NCBI RefSeq assembly: GCF_964048965.1 | Contig: NZ_OZ040189.1 | Coordinates: forward strand, 1,674,001-1,738,000 | Direction: 5' to 3' | Length of the DNA stretch: 64,000 nucleotides | Source of the DNA: Tenacibaculum sp. 190130A14a | Lineage (GTDB): Bacteria; Bacteroidota; Bacteroidia; Flavobacteriales; Flavobacteriaceae | Shown: piece after piece, positions 34,086 to 43,346 of the stretch | Layout of the letters: the number at the start of each line of letters is the position of its first letter | Position numbering within the stretch: the stretch's first letter is position 1 | Program-made: the position numbers and the translations under genes | Notes under the pieces: generated by a model | Seen by the model: only the letters and a program-made list of their open reading frames with translations | Told to the model about the DNA's origin: nothing | The model's database searches: none

Positions 34086-37000
34086 ATGTGGTACGAAGTA
34101 TTTAAATTTGAATTAGAATATCGATTAAAACGTCCAGATACTTATATATTCTTTATTTTTTTATGGGTGTTTTCTACTATAGGAATAGATTTTGTCTTTA
34201 GTGGTGTTGACCTTGGGCAGGTTAAAAAGAACGCACCTATACTCATTGCTAAAACTATGGGGGTAATTTGTGGTATATCCATGTTTATCAGTTCAATGAT
34301 AATGGGAGTAACTGTATTACGTGATTTTGAATATGATATAGCTTCTTTATTATACTCCAACCCTATAACAAAAAGAGATTATTTAGTAGGTCGTTTTTTA
34401 GGAGCATTCGTTATTCTTTTATTTGTTTTTAGTGGAGTTTTGTTAGGAATGTGTGTCGGAGAGTTTTTGCCCTGGCATAAGCCTGAAGAAATGCTGCCAT
34501 TTAATTTTATGGCGTATTTACAAGCTTTTATTTTTATAGGGTTACCTATTGTTTTCTTAGGAAGCGCTCTCTTTTTTGTTACAGGTGCCCTAAGCAAAAA
34601 ACTAATTGTAGTATATACACAAGGATTGGTGTTTTTTGTTTTGTTTGTGTTGATAAACAGTATTGAAAATAGCTCAATTCAAGCCCTTTTAGATCCCTTT
34701 TCACTGAATACATTAAATGAAGATACAAAGTTTTGGTCAGCAATTCAAAAGAACACTCAGTTAGTTTCTATTAGTGGTTTTCTTTTGTATAACAAATTAC
34801 TTTGGATGTCAATTGCTGCAGTAATACTAGGTATAGGATATTATAAGTTTAGTTTTTCCATTATTCAAACTAAAACGAGAAAACAAAAAAGGAAACAATT
34901 AAACTATGAAACAGAACAGAATAAAACATATGAAGATATTAAAATTCTAAAAGCCACCAAAGAATATGGAATGTTAGCATGGTGTATCCAGTTGGTTGAA
35001 CATACATTATTCCATTTTAAAGCAATTATCAAAGAAACCTCTTTCAAAGCCATTGCAATTTGTGGAATGATTATCATTTTAGTGAATTCTGTTAGTTTAG
35101 GTACAAGTTATGGTGTGGATAGTTATCCTACTACTTATTTAATTGTCGAAGAATTAAGAGAAATGGCGCTTTATTTTTTTCTAATTATCCTTCTTTTTTA
35201 TTCTGCAGAATTATTTTGGAAAGAACGAAGCGTTCATTTAAACTTAATTTATGACGCGCTACCAATTTCTAACTTCCTTAATTTGGTGTCAAAATACCTA
35301 AGCTTATTATTAATTTATGCCCTCTTAATGTTTGTGTTAATAGGAACAGGAGTGCTATTTCAAACATGGAATGGATATTATAATTTTGAATTAGAGGTTT
35401 ATTGCTATGGCTTTTTTCTTGAGTTATTCCCTTTTTTGGCATTGTATACTTTTATCTCCTTCTTTTTACAGGCGATTATAAACAATAAATATGTTGGTAT
35501 AATAGCAATGGTATTCTTTTTTGCAATCAGTTTGGTTTTAGAGTTCTTTGGTTATACACATAGTCTGTATAAATTTGGAGGAAATCCTATTGGAGCTTAT
35601 TCAGATATGAACGGGTACGGTCATTTTCTAAAACCTTATTTATGGGTGAAGTTATACTGGACATTATTAGGGGTACTCTTATTAGTTTTTTCTTCGATAA
35701 TTAGTGTAAGAGGTACGGAAACTAGTTTGTTAAAAAGATGGAAAATTCGAGGGCAACAATTCAGTAACTCCTTCAGGAAATTCACACTAGCCATTGCTTT
35801 AGGTGTGATATTTGTTGGGAGCTATATTTTTTATAATACAAATATTCTAAATGAGTATTGGACAAACGACCATGAATTAGAGTTTAGAGCTGGTTATGAG
35901 AATGCATTAAAGAAATATGAATATTTACCACAACCTAAAATTACCGATGTTTATTTAAATATTGATTTATACCCTGAAAAACGTTCTTATGAAGCTAGTG
36001 GTTATTATGTTATCACCAATTTACACTCAGAATCTATTAAGGAAGTTCATGTACAAAAACGAATAGATTCACAGGTAAAGTTAGAGGAGGTTGTTTTTAA
36101 TGTAGAAACAATAAAGAACAACACTTATGCCGAGTATGATTATACTATTTATCAACTAAGTAAACCATTAGAGCCCGGAGAGAGTATTAAAATGTATTTC
36201 AAACAACTATTTGCTCCCAAAGGCTTTGAAGAGGGTGGTTCTACTACAGAAATACTACATAATGGCACCTTTTTTAATAACAAAGTATTACCAACATTTG
36301 GATATAACAATAAATATGAATTACGTCATATAGATGATCGCAAGAAGTTCAATTTAGCAAATCGTGTTTATAAAAAGAACATTGATAACCCAAATGAATT
36401 GGTAAACGCTAGAACAGGAAGCGACTCTAAAGGTGTTCGTTTAGATATTACCTTGAACACTTCTGCAAATCAAAGTACCATTGTGCCTGGAAATCTAATT
36501 AGAAGATGGGAAGAGAATAATCGTAATTATTTTCACTACAGGACAGAAAAACCGATTATTAATTTTTATGGAATAGTATCAGCAGAATATGAGGTGTTAA
36601 AGGATACTTGGCAAGCTAAAGAAGAAGAAGATAATGTAGATTTAGAAATTTATTATCATAAAGGACATGAGTACAATTTGGCTAGAATGATGGAAGGAAT
36701 GAAACATTCTTTGTCCTATTTTACTGTGCATTTTGGAGCCTATCAATACCAACAAATGCGTATTATGGAATTTCCACGTTATCGAAAATTTGCGCAATCA
36801 TTTCCCAACACAATACCTTTTTCAGAAGCCCTAGGGTTTATTTTAGATATTAATGATGAAAAAGATGTGGATATGGCTTTTTATGTAACAGCTCATGAAA
36901 TGGCGCATCAATGGTGGGGACTGCAAATAGAGGCGGCAAATGTGAAAGGGCAATCAATGATTTTGGAAACTTTAGCACAATATTCTGCAATTATGGTTTT

Positions 37001-37676
37001 TGAAAAGAGATATGGAAAAGGAAAGACCAGACAATTTTTAAAATTATGTTCTGAAAACTATTTTAATGGGAAGCTACAAGATAAGAATATGGAAGTACCT
37101 TTAGTATTGGTAGAGAATCAAGATTATCTTTACTATGATAAAGGAGCTTTAGCAATGTATGCTTTGCAGGATTATATAGGTGAAGATAAGGTCAATTTAG
37201 CATTGAGAAACTTTATAAATGATTGGAAATCTTTTAACAATCCAATAAAACCTGAAAGATATGCAACAAGCAAAGATTTAATAGGGTATTTTAGAACTGT
37301 TACTCCTGATGAATTCCAACAGGTTATTACTGATTTATTCGAAACTACAACTACGTATACTACTAGAATTTCTGAAGCAAGCTTAGAAGAGCTTTCTGAT
37401 AGTTCTTATAAAGTGGAATTGTTGATTGAAATGCAAAAATCACACATAAATGAATTAGGAAATAAAGAGTTGGTACCTTTGAATGATTGGATAGATGTCG
37501 AAATAAATGATGAAGAGGGAAAGACAAACTATTTTAAGCAGCATAAAATTAGTCAAGAAGAGACAATGTTTGAAATCTTTTTAGATAAAAAACCTAGTGT
37601 GATATCGATTGATCCGATGTATAAGTTAATAGAAAAAAATAAAACAGATAATGTTTGGAATCTCAATAGGGAATAA
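34086..37676 (+). CDS. ABC-2 permease fused to M1-family metallopeptidase
   Basis: A 1196-residue fusion. Residues 1 to about 570 contain two sets of ABC-2-type membrane helices (FLWVFSTIGIDFVF, SMIMGVTVLRDFEYD, LLFYSAELFWKER and more). After a single anchor helix (about 560-580) the remaining 600 residues are an M1-type peptidase domain that should lie on the outer side of the inner membrane. The zinc site is intact: His937, Glu938 and His941 in HEMAHQWWG with Glu961 downstream. The usual GAMEN exopeptidase motif is not apparent, so aminopeptidase activity is uncertain. ABC-2/M1 fusions are frequent in Bacteroidota but their substrate is not known. With the adjacent ATPase and LytTR system it could process and export, or sense, a peptide. 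Confidence 0.9.
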   Translation: MWYEVFKFELEYRLKRPDTYIFFIFLWVFSTIGIDFVFSGVDLGQVKKNAPILIAKTMGVICGISMFISSMIMGVTVLRDFEYDIASLLYSNPITKRDYLVGRFLGAFVILLFVFSGVLLGMCVGEFLPWHKPEEMLPFNFMAYLQAFIFIGLPIVFLGSALFFVTGALSKKLIVVYTQGLVFFVLFVLINSIENSSIQALLDPFSLNTLNEDTKFWSAIQKNTQLVSISGFLLYNKLLWMSIAAVILGIGYYKFSFSIIQTKTRKQKRKQLNYETEQNKTYEDIKILKATKEYGMLAWCIQLVEHTLFHFKAIIKETSFKAIAICGMIIILVNSVSLGTSYGVDSYPTTYLIVEELREMALYFFLIILLFYSAELFWKERSVHLNLIYDALPISNFLNLVSKYLSLLLIYALLMFVLIGTGVLFQTWNGYYNFELEVYCYGFFLELFPFLALYTFISFFLQAIINNKYVGIIAMVFFFAISLVLEFFGYTHSLYKFGGNPIGAYSDMNGYGHFLKPYLWVKLYWTLLGVLLLVFSSIISVRGTETSLLKRWKIRGQQFSNSFRKFTLAIALGVIFVGSYIFYNTNILNEYWTNDHELEFRAGYENALKKYEYLPQPKITDVYLNIDLYPEKRSYEASGYYVITNLHSESIKEVHVQKRIDSQVKLEEVVFNVETIKNNTYAEYDYTIYQLSKPLEPGESIKMYFKQLFAPKGFEEGGSTTEILHNGTFFNNKVLPTFGYNNKYELRHIDDRKKFNLANRVYKKNIDNPNELVNARTGSDSKGVRLDITLNTSANQSTIVPGNLIRRWEENNRNYFHYRTEKPIINFYGIVSAEYEVLKDTWQAKEEEDNVDLEIYYHKGHEYNLARMMEGMKHSLSYFTVHFGAYQYQQMRIMEFPRYRKFAQSFPNTIPFSEALGFILDINDEKDVDMAFYVTAHEMAHQWWGLQIEAANVKGQSMILETLAQYSAIMVFEKRYGKGKTRQFLKLCSENYFNGKLQDKNMEVPLVLVENQDYLYYDKGALAMYALQDYIGEDKVNLALRNFINDWKSFNNPIKPERYATSKDLIGYFRTVTPDEFQQVITDLFETTTTYTTRISEASLEELSDSSYKVELLIEMQKSHINELGNKELVPLNDWIDVEINDEEGKTNYFKQHKISQEETMFEIFLDKKPSVISIDPMYKLIEKNKTDNVWNLNRE

Positions 37677-37883
37677 AATCTATTTATAATCTTATGTAGT
37701 TGGATACAATGAAGCTTTAGATTTTGGTAAAGAAGTAATCAAAAGAAAGCATAGATTTAAAAGTGAGATTAATTTAATTTAATCTCGCTTTTATGTTTTT
37801 AATATTAGATTAATGAATATTTCATTAAGAACAATTAACTTTATTTTAAGTTTTGAATTCCCGATATTTATCACAAAAAATAG
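37677..37883. other. Intergenic region before the AraC-type gene
   Basis: No gene is visible. The only clear element is the terminator at 37759-37800 that ends the ABC/M1 operon. The following AT-rich bases up to 37883 should contain the promoter of the AraC-type gene, but no TAnnTTTG box is found. Confidence 0.5.
37759..37800 (+). terminator. Intrinsic terminator after the ABC/M1 operon
   Basis: AAAAGTGAGATTAA (37759-37772) pairs with TTAATCTCGCTTTT (37779-37792), with a single A-C mismatch position or G-U equivalent in the middle, around a 6-base loop; TTATGTTTTT overlaps and follows. Confidence 0.7.
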
Positions 37884-38975
37884 AGAAGCATAGAGTTTTT
37901 AGAAGGAATAACGGTATTTAATTTTTTACTTTTTTCAATTATCATATGGTATTTTAGAAAAAAGTTAGACATTTCAGTATATGTGTTTTCATTCTTTTTG
38001 TTAGGAAAAGGAATAACCTTGCTAAGTAATCTAATAATTGCTAGAGTAATTTTTCCCGAAAGTAAAGCTGTTTTTCTAATAGGTATATTCCTTAATTCAT
38101 TTCTGTTTTTTTATGCCCCCATTTTATATCTTTTTGCTGTAAGCATTATTAAAGGAAGTATCTCAATAAAAAAACAGATCATCCATTTTATACCTTTTGC
38201 AATATTTTTGGTATTGAATATAGTACTTGTTCTGCTGTTTCTTTTGAAACGGGATAGTGAATTAACAGCAAACATTTTATGGATTAGAAATTCTTTTGAC
38301 AAACTGTATTTTGTGCAAGTGATTGCCTATACATTTATTTCTTTTTGGGTGGTGTACAAGCATCAGAGCAATAACCTAAGGTTTGTGAAAATTTCCAAAT
38401 GGCTAAAGCAAACTTTGGTTTTCTTTATTATGATTTGGTTGATGTTTCTTACCGGTTCGTTAACGGAAAGCTTACCAAAAATATCTTATACTTTTACATT
38501 TATAGGAGTATTACTATTGTTGGGACTGTCCAATATTACCTTATTTCAATTATTAAACCATCCAGAATTTTTCTACAACAATTTAACGGTAAAACTACGA
38601 AAGGAAACAGTTAATACTAAAATCAATAAGGAAATCTATAACAAGCTTTGTGATTTGTTGGTAAAGGAAAAGTTATATAAAAAAACAGATTTAAAGATCA
38701 GTGATTTATCAGATGCTTTAGGAGAATCTGCCCGAAACGTTTCAATTTTAATAAACACGTTCTATAAAGGTAATTTTTACGACTTTATTAATTTCTATAG
38801 AATAGAAGAGGCAAAATCTCTTTTAAAAAATGGGGACGAAGAAATGACAATCCTAACCATTTTATATGAATCTGGATTTAATAGTAAATCTGCTTTTAAT
38901 GCTGTTTTTAAAAAGACTGTTGGTCAAACACCATCTAATTACAGAAAGAATTATATTTCTGCTATGTACGGATAA
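37884..38975 (+). CDS. AraC-family regulator with membrane-spanning N-terminus; start uncertain
   Basis: The first standard start is GTG at 37983 (330 residues), but the frame stays open back to the TAG at 37881-37883 and encodes a further plausible transmembrane helix (FLEGITVFNFLLFSIIIWYFRKK) without any ATG, GTG or TTG. Membrane AraC regulators of Bacteroidota normally begin with such a helix, so the real start may be a non-standard codon (for example ATA at 37890) or the start codon has been lost. I give the coordinates of the whole open frame. The C-terminus (about 235-325 from the GTG) is a standard AraC HTH pair (LKISDLSDALGESARNVS, TILTILYESGFNSKSAFNAVF). Targets are unknown; the DUF2911 gene follows. 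Confidence 0.75.
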   Translation, partial: RSIEFLEGITVFNFLLFSIIIWYFRKKLDISVYVFSFFLLGKGITLLSNLIIARVIFPESKAVFLIGIFLNSFLFFYAPILYLFAVSIIKGSISIKKQIIHFIPFAIFLVLNIVLVLLFLLKRDSELTANILWIRNSFDKLYFVQVIAYTFISFWVVYKHQSNNLRFVKISKWLKQTLVFFIMIWLMFLTGSLTESLPKISYTFTFIGVLLLLGLSNITLFQLLNHPEFFYNNLTVKLRKETVNTKINKEIYNKLCDLLVKEKLYKKTDLKISDLSDALGESARNVSILINTFYKGNFYDFINFYRIEEAKSLLKNGDEEMTILTILYESGFNSKSAFNAVFKKTVGQTPSNYRKNYISAMYG

Positions 38976-39095
38976 CTTCACTACTGATTTCTTTCCTTTC
39001 TGCTGATGTAGATAATTTTTGTTAAATCACTCTTAAAAGTAAGTACTAATTTCTGTTTTTACAGGCATTAGGACGACTCAATATGCTTTAAAAAT

Positions 39096-39103
39096 TAGGT
39101 TTG
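39096..39103 (+). promoter_or_regulatory. Candidate -7 box upstream of the DUF2911 gene
   Basis: TAGGTTTG matches TAnnTTTG and lies 98 bases before the start codon, which would give a leader of about 90 bases. No convincing -33 element is seen. Confidence 0.35.
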
Positions 39104-39201
39104 CACAAGATTTACTATTTCATTTTATCTAGCATAGAGCGCATTGAATAGTTCTTCTCAATTTTAAAATTAATTATAAATAAAATTAAAAACACAAAAG
39201 A

Positions 39202-40302
39202 ATGAATAAGTTCATAGCTTTCCTGTTTGCAGCATTTTTAACGCAGAATTTAATGGCACAATTTCATACCTTAAATATGCCGCAAGGGAGTCCAAGGGTT
39301 CAAGAAACCCAAAAATTAGGGGTAACCGAGATCACATTAGATTATGGAAGTCCTGCATTACGTAATAGAAATGTTTGGAACAATCCTAATATTATACCAC
39401 AGAACGGAAATCCTATAGCTTGGAGAGCAGGAGCCAATATGGGGACAACTATAGAATTTACAACCGATGTGCTAGTTGAAGGACAGCCGTTAAAAGCAGG
39501 TGTTTATGGGATTCATATTATTCCTGATAATGACACATATACTTTATTATTTGCTCATAATTACAATCAATGGGGAAGTTATTACTTAGATAAAGAGAAG
39601 GATGTAAGCTTAAAAGTAACTGTAAATCCTGAGCCTTGTGCAAAGTCAGAACAGCTAGACTATGAATTCTTAAACAGAACTGAAAACTCATTGGTTATTG
39701 GATTAGAATGGGGTGAAAAACGAATTCCATTTAAAGTAGAAGTTGATTTAAATACAACTGTTGTAGAAAGTTTTAGAAGTGAACTACGAGGTATTAATAC
39801 TTACCATTGGCAAGCATGGAATGATGCTGCTTTATGGTGTTTAAATCACAATACCAACTTAGAAGAAGCTTTGCAATGGGCAAACCGTTCCATTAATGGT
39901 GGATATGGTGGTTTTGCTTCTGATAAGAATTTAACGAATATGTCAACTAAGATAAGATTGTTAAGAAAACTAAATAGAACTGAAGAAGCTAAAACTGCCA
40001 TTGCAGAAGTAAAGGAAATGAATGCGACTGTATATGAGGCAAATGGTTTTAGTAGGTTTTTACTTCAAAATGGTTTATATCAGGATGCATTAGAGTACTG
40101 CAATAACTTACTTGAATCAAACCCTAATACATGGTTTTTAGAATTGAATAGAGGTATATGCCAATATTTTCTGAACAATAAGAAAGCTGCGTTAAAAGAT
40201 GTTAGGAAAGTACTAAAAACAGCGCCAGAACAATTTAAAACCAGATTGAACGAAATTATAAAAGAGATCGAAACAGGAACATATAAATTACCTGTAAACT
40301 AA
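39202..40302 (+). CDS. Exported DUF2911 protein with TPR-like C-terminus
   Basis: A 366-residue protein with a signal peptide (about 1-20, LMAQ). Residues 22-180 match the DUF2911 family common in Bacteroidota (SPRVQETQKLGVTEITLDYGSPALRNR, WRAGANMGTTIEF, LKAGVYGIHIIP). The remaining 180 residues are helical and TPR-like (WNDAALWCLNHN, QDALEYCNNLLESNP). The biochemical function of DUF2911 is unknown. The gene stands alone between the AraC-type gene and the hydrolase operon. Confidence 0.88.
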   Translation: MNKFIAFLFAAFLTQNLMAQFHTLNMPQGSPRVQETQKLGVTEITLDYGSPALRNRNVWNNPNIIPQNGNPIAWRAGANMGTTIEFTTDVLVEGQPLKAGVYGIHIIPDNDTYTLLFAHNYNQWGSYYLDKEKDVSLKVTVNPEPCAKSEQLDYEFLNRTENSLVIGLEWGEKRIPFKVEVDLNTTVVESFRSELRGINTYHWQAWNDAALWCLNHNTNLEEALQWANRSINGGYGGFASDKNLTNMSTKIRLLRKLNRTEEAKTAIAEVKEMNATVYEANGFSRFLLQNGLYQDALEYCNNLLESNPNTWFLELNRGICQYFLNNKKAALKDVRKVLKTAPEQFKTRLNEIIKEIETGTYKLPVN

Positions 40303-40424
40303 TATAGTTGTTCAAAATTAAATTAGGAGTGACTAAGATAGAAGGTTGATGGTTTCTTCATTTAATAGTTTGAGTTCCTCTTCATTTTACCATTTTTTAA
40401 TATTTAATAAAACCAAAGTAAAAG

Positions 40425-41798
40425 ATGAAAACAAGACACATAAGTCTAATAATTATAATGTTATTGGCACAAAATATTTTAGACGCACAAACCTTAAGAA
40501 GAAAAGGTCTTTTAGGTATCACTATGCAAACACTAAACGATAGCATAGTTAAACAAGAAAATTTAAAAATCACCTCTGGAGTACTAATTAATACTGTAAT
40601 GCCTAACTCAACCTTCTTTAATTTAGGAGTCAAGGAAGGTGATGTACTTTCTAAGTTAAATGGAGTATCAGTTACAACTGTTCAAGATGTATTAGTAATT
40701 ACTAGACCGCTTTATGAAGGTGATAAAATCGAAGCTGATTATTATTCAGAAAATAAAAGAAGGAAAAAGACAACTTCTTTATTAGGTAGACCAATTGAAG
40801 CCTTTAAAAAAGCTAATGTCAAATATAGTGAAGTCATATATAAAGATAATGTACTAAGAAGTATTCTGGTTGCTCCAAAAAATATAAAAAATCCACCAGT
40901 TGTATATTTTTTACAAGGTTACACGTGTGGCTCTGTAGAGACAATTTCAGACCAGTACCCTATGAAAAAATTAATGAACGATTGGTTAGAAGCTGGGTTT
41001 GCTATTTACCGTATTGAAAAACCTGGAGTTGGAGATAGTAAAAGTAAAAAACATTGTTTGCAAATAAGTTTTAATGAAGAATTAAAGGCGTTTCAAGAAG
41101 GTTATAAAGATTTGCTAAAACAAAAATCTATTGATACTGATAACATTTTTATGTTTGGGCATTCTATGGGAGGTGTTATCGCACCACTTTTAAACGAACT
41201 TAAAGCACCACGTGGTATTTTAACCTATGGAAGTATTGCTCAAAATTGGTATGATTACATGGTAGATTTGTATACTATTCAACCTAAGCATTTTGGTGTA
41301 TCTGAAGAACAGATCAAGGAAGACAACAAAATTAACTTAAAATTTAACAAGGATTTTTTAATCAATAAACTATCAGGTGAAGAAATATTGGCTAACAAAT
41401 CTTATGCAGATTTTTTCAGTGCAAATGCAATCAATTTTAAACAAAACCAATATATAGGTCGTCATTTCGATTTTTGGCAAAACCTCTCTGATATAGATAT
41501 TCCTGGGGCATGGTCAAAAGTAAAGACTCAGGTTTTAGCAATGCATGGTGAATTTGATATTCAAGCTATAAGTCCAAAAGGAGCCCAAAAGATAGCAGAA
41601 ATAGTAAATAAGAATGGAGGTAAAGGGGATTATATTTTGATTAATAGAGCAGATCATGGCTTCGTAAACTTTAATTCAATGCAGCATAATGTTGAAACTC
41701 TTGGTAGTGGTAACTATTTAAATCACGCCATAAATAATTACAGTACAGATTTAGGAAAAGAAACTGTAAACTGGATGAAATCTAAACTCGAAAAATAG
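40425..41798 (+). CDS. Exported PDZ and alpha/beta-hydrolase protein
   Basis: A 457-residue protein with a signal peptide (about 1-22), a PDZ-like domain (about 28-105, LGVKEGDVLSKLNGVSV) and an alpha/beta-hydrolase domain. The catalytic triad can be read as Ser247 in GHSMGG, Asp378 in HGEFDIQ and His411 in RADHGF; the oxyanion region is FLQGYTCGS. Related proteins are annotated as peptidases or esterases of the periplasm. The substrate is unknown. The next gene starts 4 bases after the stop, so it heads an apparent three-gene operon of exported hydrolase-like proteins. Confidence 0.85.
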   Translation: MKTRHISLIIIMLLAQNILDAQTLRRKGLLGITMQTLNDSIVKQENLKITSGVLINTVMPNSTFFNLGVKEGDVLSKLNGVSVTTVQDVLVITRPLYEGDKIEADYYSENKRRKKTTSLLGRPIEAFKKANVKYSEVIYKDNVLRSILVAPKNIKNPPVVYFLQGYTCGSVETISDQYPMKKLMNDWLEAGFAIYRIEKPGVGDSKSKKHCLQISFNEELKAFQEGYKDLLKQKSIDTDNIFMFGHSMGGVIAPLLNELKAPRGILTYGSIAQNWYDYMVDLYTIQPKHFGVSEEQIKEDNKINLKFNKDFLINKLSGEEILANKSYADFFSANAINFKQNQYIGRHFDFWQNLSDIDIPGAWSKVKTQVLAMHGEFDIQAISPKGAQKIAEIVNKNGGKGDYILINRADHGFVNFNSMQHNVETLGSGNYLNHAINNYSTDLGKETVNWMKSKLEK

Positions 41799-41802
41799 AT
41801 TT

Positions 41803-43329
41803 ATGAAAAAATTATTACTATTTATCTGTTACTTAATGTTTTCTTGCTCTGGAAACTCACAAGAGATAAACCTACAAATTGAAAAAGAGTTATGGAAAGA
41901 AGATATTAAATATTTAAAACAAAGAATTGAGAAAACTGCACCTATGTATCAATATGAAGCAGTTAAAAAAAACTTTAACTCGGTCTATAACAATCTATTG
42001 GATGTAGATTTTAATGGTTATGAAGCAACGTTTGGTATTCAAAAATTAATGAATACTCTAAATGATGAAGGTTGTAATGTACCATTATTTCAAAAAGGGC
42101 TTAAATTACAAGTTTTACCAATTAAAACTTATTGGTTTTCAAATGGTTTGTATGTTTTAGATACTTCGAATAATTATAAAGAAATTATAGGTAAACAAGT
42201 AATTAAAATCAATAATACTCCTATTGAAAAAGTGTTTGAAAAGTTAAAAAATTTCCTAAATGCAGATAATCTACATTATAAAAAATATCTCTTTCAAGTG
42301 TATGGATTTATGCCTTCTATGCTAAAGGCAGTAGGTTTAGGAATTAATGATAATGAAGTAAAACTAGAGTTTGGAACAGGAAAAACTATACTTATAAAAA
42401 GTGAATCAATTAATGAATATGCAAAATTAAATAGAAAATTACCAAACGATGAGTTTTTTAGTTACACAAATAAAAATCATGAAGGAAAGAATTATTGGTT
42501 AGATTTTATTCCAAATACCAAAACCTTATTTGTACAGTTACAAGCAGTTGTAAATAATAATGAAGGATCTTCGTTTTCTAATTTTGTTGATAAAATTGAA
42601 GAAAGTATAACTTCCAATAAAACAGATAAAATTATTATTGATGTTAGATATGGAGGTGGCGGAAATGGCTTTAAATTAAAACGATTTACGGATGTATTAA
42701 GAGATTCTAAAACCATTAATAAAGAAGGGCATTTATTTGTGTTAACAAGTAGAGCAACAAGAGGAACTTTATTAGAATTGGCATCAATTTTAAGCCTTAA
42801 TACCAAAGCAATTCTTGTTGGAGAGCCAACAGCTGAGGGTGTAAATACTGTTGGAGACATCAAATACATTACTTTACCAAACTCTGGTTTAAAAGTTTCG
42901 ATTACTCATACATTGTGGGCGACTAGCTGGAAACAAGATTCTAGTAAAACATTACTACCACATTTAAAAGTTAATTATTCTTTTACTGATAAAAAAGCAA
43001 ACATTGACCCTTGGATTAAGGTAATAGAAACTTATTCAACAGGAGCTAAAAAGAAGTCTGTTCCAAAAGAATTAAGAAAGCAACTTGAAGGTAAATATAA
43101 AATTGAAGACAGAAAACTACGTATTATAGACACGGAAGGAAAATTGTATTTAAAAATGTCTAGACGAATAAGAAGTTTTTTTGAAATCTGTACTGAATTG
43201 TATTATCATTCAGAAGGTGTACTTTCTACAGATATTGAAAAAGTTTTTCTTAAATACAGTAAAAATCCTTCAGGAAGGATAAAAATTGAAACTGTAAGAT
43301 GGAATAACTTAAATCTAAAAGTTGAATAA
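41803..43329 (+). CDS. S41-like exported protein lacking the catalytic serine motif
   Basis: A 508-residue protein with an N-terminal hydrophobic segment ending in LMFSC (possible lipobox, Cys15). Residues about 30-400 follow the fold of Bacteroidota S41 (tail-specific) peptidases, including FVQLQAV, IIIDVRYGGGGNG and VGEPTAEG. At the nucleophile position family members usually read S-R-x-T-F-S-A; here it is Ser316-Arg-Ala-Thr-Arg-Gly-Thr322, so the expected Ser is Gly321 and the protein is probably not a classical serine protease. A small C-terminal domain (about 420-508) has the style of a lipocalin-like DUF3471 module. It lies in the middle of the three-gene operon. Confidence 0.78.
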   Translation: MKKLLLFICYLMFSCSGNSQEINLQIEKELWKEDIKYLKQRIEKTAPMYQYEAVKKNFNSVYNNLLDVDFNGYEATFGIQKLMNTLNDEGCNVPLFQKGLKLQVLPIKTYWFSNGLYVLDTSNNYKEIIGKQVIKINNTPIEKVFEKLKNFLNADNLHYKKYLFQVYGFMPSMLKAVGLGINDNEVKLEFGTGKTILIKSESINEYAKLNRKLPNDEFFSYTNKNHEGKNYWLDFIPNTKTLFVQLQAVVNNNEGSSFSNFVDKIEESITSNKTDKIIIDVRYGGGGNGFKLKRFTDVLRDSKTINKEGHLFVLTSRATRGTLLELASILSLNTKAILVGEPTAEGVNTVGDIKYITLPNSGLKVSITHTLWATSWKQDSSKTLLPHLKVNYSFTDKKANIDPWIKVIETYSTGAKKKSVPKELRKQLEGKYKIEDRKLRIIDTEGKLYLKMSRRIRSFFEICTELYYHSEGVLSTDIEKVFLKYSKNPSGRIKIETVRWNNLNLKVE

Positions 43330-43346
43330 TTGTGTATATGAATATT

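Noticed and set aside
40346..40543. 65-codon frame before the PDZ-hydrolase gene
   Set aside because: It overlaps the signal-peptide region of the hydrolase gene in another frame and has Asn/Lys-rich low-complexity content.
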